NCBI GenBank assembly: GCA_030263715.1
Contig: SZPM01000003.1
Span: 124,001 to 188,000 of the forward strand
From: ATM1 sp003577165
GTDB lineage: Bacteria > Armatimonadota > Fimbriimonadia > Fimbriimonadales > ATM1
Reading direction: 5' to 3'
Length of the DNA: 64,000 bases
This document shows positions 58,278 to 64,000 of the stretch, one piece after another. The translations under genes were made by a program, and so were the position numbers. The notes beneath the pieces are model-generated. The model ran no database searches. It had not been told where the DNA came from and saw only the letters and a program-made list of their open reading frames with translations. The stretch's first letter is position 1. Each line of letters begins with the position of its first letter.

Positions 58278-58284
58278 GTGAGAG

Positions 58285-59457
58285 GTGAGCACTGGCCGTT
58301 CGTCCACAGCATCCGGCAACCGCACCCTCGCCCAAGCGAAGCGGGCGAAGCAGGACGAGTTCTACACTCAGCTCGCCGACATCGAAAACGAGCTGAAACA
58401 CTACAGAGACCACTTCAGGGGCAAGGTCGTCCTCTGCAACTGCGACGACCCCTTCGAGAGCAACTTCTTCAAGTACTTCGCCGCCAACTTCAACGCCCTC
58501 GGACTGAAGAAGCTCGTCTGCACCAGCTACGACGGCTCGCCCATCGCCGGCCAGGGCGTCCTCTTCGCGGAATACCATGAAGGCAACGGCAAGCGACAGA
58601 AGCCAAAGGCCGTTGTCGTCACGCTCGAACAGGTGAAAGACGAGACGGGCGACGGCGCCGCCACCCTCCACGACGTGGAACTCTTCCTCAAGCGGAACAA
58701 GGCCGTGCGAAGGGCATTGAAAGCGGACGACCAATACCCAGGAGGGGATTTCCGAAGCAAAGAGTGCGTGGAGATCCTCAAGACGGCAGACATCGTCGTC
58801 ACCAACCCGCCCTTCTCCCTGTTCCGCGAGTACGTCGCCCAGCTCGTGGAGCATGGCAAGCAGTTCCTGATCATCGGAAACGTGAACGCGATCACGTACA
58901 AGGAAGTATTCAAGCTGGTCAAGGAAAACAAGATCTGGATGGGGCCGAGCATCCACAGCGGCGACCGCGAGTTCCGCGTCCCCGACTACTACCCGCTCGA
59001 AGCGGCCGGATTCCGGGTGGATGCGAACGGCGTGAAGTACATCCGGGTGAAGGGCGTTCGCTGGTTCACGAACATGGATCACGCGAAGCGCCACGAGTTC
59101 ATCCCACTCTTCAAGAGGTACTCCCCAGAGGCGTATCCGAAATACGACAACTACGATGCGATCAACGTGAACAGGGTCGCCGACATCCCGGTAGACTACG
59201 ACGGCGCGATGGGCGTCCCCGTCACGTTTCTCGACAAATACAACCCTGAGCAGTTTCGGATTCTCGGAATCACGGATCGGGACAACAACTCCGGCCTCAA
59301 GAGCAGGACTTACACGGAGGCGGACGTACCGAATCCGGGCGACCTGAACCGGCGAGGCGTAGTTTCGGTGGACGGCGAGCTCAAATCGACCTATGCCCGC
59401 CTGCTCATCAAGCGCAAGAAGATGGGAGTCCCAGCCATCCAGGAGCCGCCGATTTAG
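58285..59457 (+). CDS. EcoRI-type adenine-specific DNA methyltransferase
   Basis: A 390-residue N6-adenine methyltransferase of the M.EcoRI family. It lacks a typical SAM motif I but shows the family's order: AKQDEFYTQLADIENEL at the N-terminus, RGKVVLCNCDDPFESNFFKYFA, the catalytic ADIVVTNPPFSLFREYV (NPPF), FLIIGNVNAITYKE, and GVRWFTNMDHAKRHE. In this family the partner is an EcoRI-type or unrelated type II endonuclease, here unproven. Starts with GTG, MSTGRSS. First gene of the cassette; the next starts 7 nt after it. Confidence 0.9.
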   Translation: MSTGRSSTASGNRTLAQAKRAKQDEFYTQLADIENELKHYRDHFRGKVVLCNCDDPFESNFFKYFAANFNALGLKKLVCTSYDGSPIAGQGVLFAEYHEGNGKRQKPKAVVVTLEQVKDETGDGAATLHDVELFLKRNKAVRRALKADDQYPGGDFRSKECVEILKTADIVVTNPPFSLFREYVAQLVEHGKQFLIIGNVNAITYKEVFKLVKENKIWMGPSIHSGDREFRVPDYYPLEAAGFRVDANGVKYIRVKGVRWFTNMDHAKRHEFIPLFKRYSPEAYPKYDNYDAINVNRVADIPVDYDGAMGVPVTFLDKYNPEQFRILGITDRDNNSGLKSRTYTEADVPNPGDLNRRGVVSVDGELKSTYARLLIKRKKMGVPAIQEPPI

Positions 59458-59464
59458 GAGACCC

Positions 59465-60295
59465 ATGAGCGAAAGTGGAGATCGACATAAAGAGATCTTG
59501 CAGGAGCCGTCCTTTCCCGAGCCGTTCAAGGTTCTAAAGGAACTCTTCGAAAAGGCGCGGGCGAAGGATGAGTTTGAATTCGGTTGCACCCTCCTGCGCA
59601 TCCGAGGATGCCAGGATGCAGGCTGGGATCCGCTTATTGAAAGCGATCACCTCATTCATCAGACCGTCGCTTTCTTGAACAGTCCAATTGACGAGCTTTT
59701 TCGCAGACGGTTAATGCTCTTCCTGTACTGCCACCTCTGCGAGATGGACGAAATGTACCGCATCGTCGCGAACATGATTCGCGTGTGCCAAGGCGAGCGA
59801 TACCATATGGATGCCGTCAACACCGGAGGCAAACTTCCAAAGGGATGGGACAGAACCTACGACTGCATGGGTGACGCTCTTCGAGTTTCCCGCCTTGCGC
59901 GTGACGCTGGTTTTGATGCCGTGGGCGACATTTTTGAATCGGCTCTGATTCGCCCAGTACGGAACGGCTTCTTCCATTCCCAGTACACGCTGTTCGACGA
60001 CGAGTTCCGGCTCACAAACGCTCCACCCCTTTCAGGCAAGGGCCTGAAGATTGGCTATGTTGACGAAACGGGTGCTCCCTACAACACGCAGACATCGATC
60101 GTTCCGTTCGAGTGGCTCGTTCCGCGCATTCAGCTTGCCATTAACACCGCTCTGGCAGTGATGAACCTCGTCACGGAATCTAGGCGCAGCTACAGGGAAT
60201 GCAAGAAAGTTCAAGGGCGAATGGGGCACGATGGCGGATACGTCGAGCTAACGTTACTTGCCGATGAGAACGGGCTCTATGGATTCCAAGGATGA
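59465..60295 (+). CDS. HEPN-like protein in the defence cassette
   Basis: A 276-residue soluble helical protein. SALIRPVRNGFFHSQYTL (about residue 160) carries R-N-x3-H (RX4H), typical of HEPN nucleases/AbiV-like proteins. The rest shows no nuclease or methylase motif. Start: ATG with GGAG 4 nt upstream. It begins 7 nt after the methylase and is followed after 18 nt by the next gene. Its lower G+C than the methylase points to a separate origin. Confidence 0.65.
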   Translation: MSESGDRHKEILQEPSFPEPFKVLKELFEKARAKDEFEFGCTLLRIRGCQDAGWDPLIESDHLIHQTVAFLNSPIDELFRRRLMLFLYCHLCEMDEMYRIVANMIRVCQGERYHMDAVNTGGKLPKGWDRTYDCMGDALRVSRLARDAGFDAVGDIFESALIRPVRNGFFHSQYTLFDDEFRLTNAPPLSGKGLKIGYVDETGAPYNTQTSIVPFEWLVPRIQLAINTALAVMNLVTESRRSYRECKKVQGRMGHDGGYVELTLLADENGLYGFQG

Positions 60296-60313
60296 GGTTA
60301 GAGGACGAGAGGT

Positions 60314-61687
60314 ATGGACTTATTTACACCCAAGGTTGACGCGACTCGCTTTCATCCGAATTTCAGGACCATTGCGGAAGATGCCCACTTTGAACCTGTC
60401 CGAACGGTAATAGGTGAGTGGGCCGACGGCTTTCCGGACCGCGATGGGAACTTTGTAATTGAATTCCAGACGAGATTTAACCAACAGCTATGGGAGCTGT
60501 ACCTGCACAAGGTCTTTAACCAGGCAGGCTTCGCGCCCAGTTATGATTTCCCGTCACCAGACTACGCGATCACCGTTGGTGGGGCCAATCTCGTCGTTGA
60601 GGCTACAACCACTCAGGCTGCTGCTGGCACCTCGCCGGAGTGGCTGCGCCACATCAGCGAAATTCGCCCCGGGCACAACGATCTGATGTTTCACTATGCC
60701 ACCGTCCGGTTTGCTAATGCCTTCTCTTCAAAGCTGGCGAAGATTCGGGAATCCTACCTCTCCCTGCCGCACGTGACGGGAAAGCCAATCATCTTGGCCA
60801 TCGGGCAGTACGAGCAGCCACTGTTCTTCCTTTGTGGGCACATTCCGGCCCTCAGAGTCCTCTTCGGCTTAGACGAACCACTCTACATATGGCACGAACG
60901 AAAAGTTGTGATAATCGGAACGGCCAGCAGAGAGCGGGAACTTAAGCGCTTTGACGCTCCGATTGACTTGGGAATCTTTAGAGATGAACGAGCGAAGGAG
61001 GTCAGCGCTGTGCTCTGCTCTGCTCTCGTCACCACAAGCAAGTGCCAGGCGCTCAGTCCTGTCCCCAATCCGGATCTGTTCTTCTTTGCGGTCCGATTTG
61101 ACTCACAGGGGAACTCTGTGTTTTGCGGGGGGCCGAAGGGAAGCTACGTCGAATCACTCGTTGACGGCCTTCACCTCTTTATTAATCCGCATGCCGAATA
61201 CCCAGTTGATCCGCAACCCTTTATTGAAGCGGGGATCGCAGTTCATACCCTCACCGCACGTCCACCAAGCTACGATTTCATTGCTCCCAAAGGAACTCTC
61301 TCGACCCGGACGGCCATTACTCTCAGGCCCTCAGATTCACCGAAGGCAATACCCCTGCCGGAGCGTCCGCCTCTGCCTGCCATTACCCCTTGGCCCGACC
61401 GCGAGTTGGTTCGACAGCCTAGTTCGACCTTTCTTTGCGACGAGGAGTATCTGAGCCACTACAGGGGATGGACAATCCATGTTGCCCGCGACCGAGAAGA
61501 TCAGGATTGGTACGGTCAGGCAGTTGAACGGCTCGTCACCTCAGTGCATGGCATCATCGAGGCGAACCGTTACGAGGTTCGGAGCATACCTCCGGTGTCT
61601 AGCCAGCCGTCCAAGGAGACTGCCTTGAATCTGTTGGCTGGCGAAATCGACAAGTCTGTCGTCGAGCACAAGGCGTCAGAGAGTTAG
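60314..61687 (+). CDS. Candidate PD-(D/E)xK-type nuclease in the defence cassette
   Basis: A 457-residue soluble protein. Its N-terminal 100 residues resemble a restriction-nuclease core: an acidic helix (NFVIEFQTRFNQQLWELYLHKVF), SPDYAITVGG and, 12 residues after the PD, LVVEATTT. The PD...E-x-T pattern would be a variant PD-(D/E)xK site with Thr for Lys. The remaining 350 residues are unknown. It could be the endonuclease partner of the methylase. Start ATG after GAGAGGT. Its G+C is visibly lower than that of the methylase (30 of 60 in 60361-60420 versus 41 of 60 in 58501-58560). Confidence 0.6.
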   Translation: MDLFTPKVDATRFHPNFRTIAEDAHFEPVRTVIGEWADGFPDRDGNFVIEFQTRFNQQLWELYLHKVFNQAGFAPSYDFPSPDYAITVGGANLVVEATTTQAAAGTSPEWLRHISEIRPGHNDLMFHYATVRFANAFSSKLAKIRESYLSLPHVTGKPIILAIGQYEQPLFFLCGHIPALRVLFGLDEPLYIWHERKVVIIGTASRERELKRFDAPIDLGIFRDERAKEVSAVLCSALVTTSKCQALSPVPNPDLFFFAVRFDSQGNSVFCGGPKGSYVESLVDGLHLFINPHAEYPVDPQPFIEAGIAVHTLTARPPSYDFIAPKGTLSTRTAITLRPSDSPKAIPLPERPPLPAITPWPDRELVRQPSSTFLCDEEYLSHYRGWTIHVARDREDQDWYGQAVERLVTSVHGIIEANRYEVRSIPPVSSQPSKETALNLLAGEIDKSVVEHKASES

Positions 61688-61694
61688 TGAAAAT

Positions 61695-62846
61695 GTGACA
61701 GCCCAGGCAATGAAAATCGAACTCAAGAACATCACCGTCCGCGACCTGGTCGAGGGGTACGTGGACAAGCAGGAGGAGGGCGTGCGCGGCTATGCCGGCA
61801 AGCTGAACATCCGCCCCGCGTACCAGCGCGAGTTCATCTACAAGGAGAAACAGCGCAACGAGGTCATCCACACCGTCCGCAAGAACTTCCCGCTCAACAC
61901 GATGTATTGGGTCGTGGCGGGCGAGGGCTTCGAGTTGATGGACGGGCAGCAGCGCACGATCAGCATCTGCCAGTACGTTGGACAACTGGGTCCCGATGGC
62001 ACGTACATCGGCGAATTCTCGGTGGAATGGGACGACGGCAAGCCGCGCTACTTCCACAACCTCACCCCTGGGCAGCAGAACCAGATCCTCGACTACGAGC
62101 TCTTCATCTACGTCTGCGACGGCGAGGAGAGCGAGAAACTGAAGTGGTTCGAGATCATCAACATCGCGAGCATCAAGCTGACCAACCAGGAGCTGCGCAA
62201 CGCGATCTACACGGGTCCTTGGCTCGCTGACGCCAAGCGGTGGTTCAGCAAGACCGGCTGCCCAGCCTACAGGGAGGGAGAGAAGTACGTCCGAACAGAC
62301 GGTGATCACGCGGTAAATCGGCAGGGTCTGCTGGAAACGGCAATCAACTGGATCAGCGGCGGGGACATCAATGGCTACATGAGCGCGCACCAGCACGACG
62401 CCGATGCCCAAGAGCTCTGGCAGCATTTTCAAAACGTGATCAACTGGACACGGGTGGTGTTTCCAAGCTACCGGAAGGAGATGAAGGGGTTGGATTGGGG
62501 CAGGTTCTACCGCGAGCACGGCCAAAGAAGCGACTTGAACGCCGCAACTCTCGAAGCCCGAATCAAGAAACTGCTCGACGATGATGAAGTGCAGAGCAAC
62601 AAGGGAATCTATGAGTACCTGCTGACCGGCAATGAGAAGACGCTGAACCTGCGCGCCTTCGACGACAAGATGAAGCGGAAGGTTTACGAACAGCAAGGCG
62701 GTGTTTGTCGGGCGTGCAGGAAGCCCTTCGATATCGCGCAGATGGAAGCCGACCACATCGTGCCCTGGCACAAAGGCGGAAAGACCATCCTTGAGAATTG
62801 TCAGATTCTGTGCATGATCTGCAACCGAACCAAGGGCGGACGGTAG
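61695..62846 (+). CDS. DUF262 and HNH nuclease (GmrSD-like)
   Basis: A 383-residue protein. Residues about 10-240 form a DUF262 (ParB/Srx-like) domain with LNIRPAYQREFIY and EGFELMDGQQRTISICQYVG, the signature of the GmrS-like NTP-dependent unit. The C-terminus is an HNH nuclease: VCRACRKPFDIAQMEADHIVPWHKGG ... ENCQILCMICNRTKGG, with two CxxC knuckles and the DHIVP motif. Such proteins act as modification-dependent or type II-like restriction enzymes. The GTG at 61695 is used; the ATG at 61710 is an alternative. Last gene of the cassette. Confidence 0.85.
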   Translation: MTAQAMKIELKNITVRDLVEGYVDKQEEGVRGYAGKLNIRPAYQREFIYKEKQRNEVIHTVRKNFPLNTMYWVVAGEGFELMDGQQRTISICQYVGQLGPDGTYIGEFSVEWDDGKPRYFHNLTPGQQNQILDYELFIYVCDGEESEKLKWFEIINIASIKLTNQELRNAIYTGPWLADAKRWFSKTGCPAYREGEKYVRTDGDHAVNRQGLLETAINWISGGDINGYMSAHQHDADAQELWQHFQNVINWTRVVFPSYRKEMKGLDWGRFYREHGQRSDLNAATLEARIKKLLDDDEVQSNKGIYEYLLTGNEKTLNLRAFDDKMKRKVYEQQGGVCRACRKPFDIAQMEADHIVPWHKGGKTILENCQILCMICNRTKGGR

Positions 62847-62859
62847 CCCAGCAGCCGGG

Positions 62860-62893
62860 TGGGGCGTGCAGGTTCGACGAGGCACGGCCGCGC
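62860..62893 (+). repeat. 34-bp direct repeat, right flank of the defence cassette
   Basis: Identical to 58135-58168, 14 nt after the stop of the DUF262-HNH gene. The two copies enclose 4.7 kb holding exactly the four cassette genes. Confidence 0.88.
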
Positions 62894-62927
62894 TTCGCTT
62901 GACCGTGGCACCCGCGCGATGAGCCGC

Positions 62928-63533
62928 TCAAAACCTGACGCCAACGAAATAGCCTGAACTCTCGAAGCTTGCCAAGTAGTAACCCACGATTACGTTGCCG
63001 ATTCTATGCGTGATGTACGGATGCACGTCATGTCCGTCTATCTGAAGGCCGAACGCCCAGGAGCCCTGAGGCTCGAACTTGATCCCCCCCACGCCGTGAA
63101 CGTGGTCTTCGCTGGACCGGACCGCGATCCCGACATACACATTCAGCTTTCCTTCCGGGACGGCGAAGTTCTTCTCGCTGGTCGCGAACACGCCTGGGTT
63201 GCCTGTCGTGATGCTCTGGATGCCAAATCCAATCTTAAGGTTCGGCCGCGATGGAGCCTCCTCGATCAGCACGTAATTGCCCAAAATGCGAACGGCGTTC
63301 TGCTTCCAGAGATACGCGAGCCCCACTTGCAGACGGGGTCCGGGGCGATGCCATAGGAAGGACTCGCCTTCCGTCAGGCTGCCAGGAACCCAAACTGTGT
63401 CCAGCGTCCACTTGCTGTCGGGGGCCGCACCGGCCCCTGCCGCTCCAGCGGGTCAAATGGGTCAGCCGGGCGACTGCGTTTGGGCTACGGCAAGGGCCGG
63501 CGCCGTCGCTAACAGCCACAAGAGCGGCCGCAT
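62928..63533 (-). CDS. Exported beta-barrel-like protein with two in-frame UGA codons
   Basis: A frame of 201 codons plus stop. The N-terminus is a good signal peptide (MRPLLWLLATAPALAVAQ), 2 nt after the upstream gene. Codons 24 and 27 are TGA (63462-63464 and 63453-63455), giving SPG-U-PI-U-PAG. The frame then continues through a Gly/Ala linker into an amphipathic beta-strand protein (VGLAYLWKQNAV, LKIGFGIQSI, LNVYVGIAV, WAFGLQIDG, YFVGVRF) ending in an aromatic strand like outer-membrane barrels. A hairpin (63421-63437) follows. Either Sec is inserted twice (UxxU), or the gene is inactivated, or translation restarts at 63326 without the signal peptide. Confidence 0.5.
63421..63437 (-). promoter_or_regulatory. 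SECIS-like hairpin after the double UGA
   Basis: Minus-strand GGGGCC, loop GGTGC, GGCCCC. The first loop G is 22 nt after the second UGA and 31 nt after the first, both within the known bacterial SECIS spacing. The region is very G+C-rich, so a chance hairpin is likely enough. Confidence 0.25.
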
Positions 63534-63535
63534 CC

Positions 63536-63775
63536 TCAGTCGATCCTCAACTTTGCGATCGCCTCTTCCAGGCTGGGAACGCCGCAAAACACGCGCTCGC
63601 CGTCCTTCCAGATGCACGGCGCTAGGTTCACCCCCCGCTCTTTCGCCTCAGGGCCGTCGGCGGTAAGGACATTAACCTCGCAGCCGCAGGTCGAAACCGC
63701 CTCATTGACGATTCGCACCGCCTCGTCGCAATTCGCGCACCCGGCGGTGAAGATTTCGATGGTGGATTTGCTCAT
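63536..63775 (-). CDS. Small thioredoxin-like protein (CxxC)
   Basis: A 79-residue thioredoxin-fold protein. TIEIFTAGCANCDEAVRIV has the CxxC redox pair, and VNLAPCIWKDG the cis-Pro region. The ATG is preceded by AAGGAG at 6 nt, a strong site. There is no stop between it and the upstream MerR frame, so it can also be read as a C-terminal domain of that protein. It probably reduces or carries metal or thiol ligands; exact role unknown. Confidence 0.82.
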   Translation of the reverse strand: MSKSTIEIFTAGCANCDEAVRIVNEAVSTCGCEVNVLTADGPEAKERGVNLAPCIWKDGERVFCGVPSLEEAIAKLRID

Positions 63776-64000
63776 GGTTTTCTCCTTGGATGAAGGCAGC
63801 GCGGCAGTCTCGAGGATCGCACACAGGCATTCCGATCGCGGCAACCGTCCTTCCCGCCAGGCCGCCAGTTGGGATTCCAACCGCCGACGCAGCAGGGAAA
63901 GCTCCGTAATCTCTTCGCCGATTTGCATCAGGCGCGACTCGACAATCTTCGCGACTTCCTGGCACGGCTCCGGTTTGCCCTCGATCGCTCTCAGCAAAAC
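63536..64000 (-). CDS. MerR-family regulator C-terminus, in frame with the thioredoxin domain (5' end outside window)
   Basis: The visible C-terminal part of a MerR-type regulator: PCQEVAKIVESRLMQIGEEI (the long dimerisation helix, with Cys at its start), RRRLESQLAAW, then SECLCAILETA, the cysteine pair that binds soft metals in MerR/ZntR/CueR-type proteins. The DNA-binding domain lies beyond 64000. No stop codon separates it from the thioredoxin-like sequence, so the gene either encodes a MerR-thioredoxin fusion or relies on the internal start at 63775. Confidence 0.7.
   Translation of the reverse strand, partial: VLLRAIEGKPEPCQEVAKIVESRLMQIGEEITELSLLRRRLESQLAAWREGRLPRSECLCAILETAALPSSKEKTMSKSTIEIFTAGCANCDEAVRIVNEAVSTCGCEVNVLTADGPEAKERGVNLAPCIWKDGERVFCGVPSLEEAIAKLRID

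Noticed and set aside
58204..59601. 465-codon open frame antisense to the methylase
   Set aside because: High G+C codon usage opens the opposite frame; the sense strand has clear methylase motifs and a -10 box.
61599..62885. 428-codon open frame antisense to the DUF262-HNH gene
   Set aside because: Shadow frame; the sense frame has DUF262 and HNH motifs.
1..64000. CRISPR array, insertion sequence, prophage or rRNA operon
   Set aside because: No regularly spaced repeats, transposase, phage structural genes or rRNA were seen. xerC is a host-type recombinase.

Overview
The window looks like core chromosome of a Gram-negative-type (diderm) free-living bacterium with high G+C. My best guess is the Armatimonadota (Fimbriimonadia-like), by inference only. 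The reasons are an outer-membrane porin carrying an S-layer-homology (SLH) domain, lipid A genes (lpxK, an lpxL-like acyltransferase, a family-9 glycosyltransferase), a fused SecDF, and secreted proteases with repeats of the 'GxVTLSGPAPAGG' type. No 16S rRNA gene or other marker settles the taxonomy.

Layout. 1-5.5 kb: rlmN (partial), SLH porin, a small exported protein, metK and a sugar nucleotidyltransferase. 5.5-13.4 kb: lipoprotein-like protein, MOSC protein, S9 peptidase, motA-motB and a cysteine desulfurase. 13.4-19.1 kb: two unknown proteins, a MsmK/UgpC-type ABC ATPase and an overlapping lpxK-lpxL-heptosyltransferase operon. 19-24 kb: tRNA-Lys, TPR protein, NAD kinase, tRNA-Ser, gyrB. 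24-30 kb: hslU-hyuB, a deiodinase-like gene with an in-frame UGA, a glycosyltransferase and nuoF. 30-32 kb: two unknown genes, one HEPN-like. 32-40 kb: fatty-acid hydroxylase, SLBB protein, response regulator-lepA, dut-TPR protein, a beta-barrel protein, hflX-prmC. 40-52.6 kb: DinB-like protein, gametolysin-like protease, lpd, a dtxR-feoA-feoB operon with feoB split in two, subtilisin, yjbQ, panB-panC, flgM. 52.8-57.8 kb: two tRNA-Leu genes, class II aldolase, BON protein, secDF, xerC. 57.8-62.9 kb: repeats and a restriction/defence cassette. 62.9-64 kb: a metal-response-like cluster (MerR, CxxC thioredoxin, exported protein with two in-frame UGAs).

The most notable observations are: (i) an iodothyronine-deiodinase-like selenoprotein whose UGA falls exactly at the Sec position of the deiodinase active site, followed by a SECIS-like hairpin; (ii) a second gene with two in-frame UGA codons in a UxxU arrangement; (iii) a recurrent architecture in which a TANNNT -10 box ends about 6 nt before the start codon, which suggests many mRNAs are leaderless; (iv) a defence cassette (EcoRI-type methylase, HEPN-like protein, PD-(D/E)xK-like protein, DUF262-HNH nuclease) flanked by 34-bp direct repeats next to xerC, with the middle two genes lower in G+C; (v) a split FeoB under a DtxR-type regulator with a perfect inverted repeat around its promoter.

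Gene packing is tight. Translational coupling (ATGA/GTGA overlaps) is common, and several convergent gene pairs overlap at their 3' ends.
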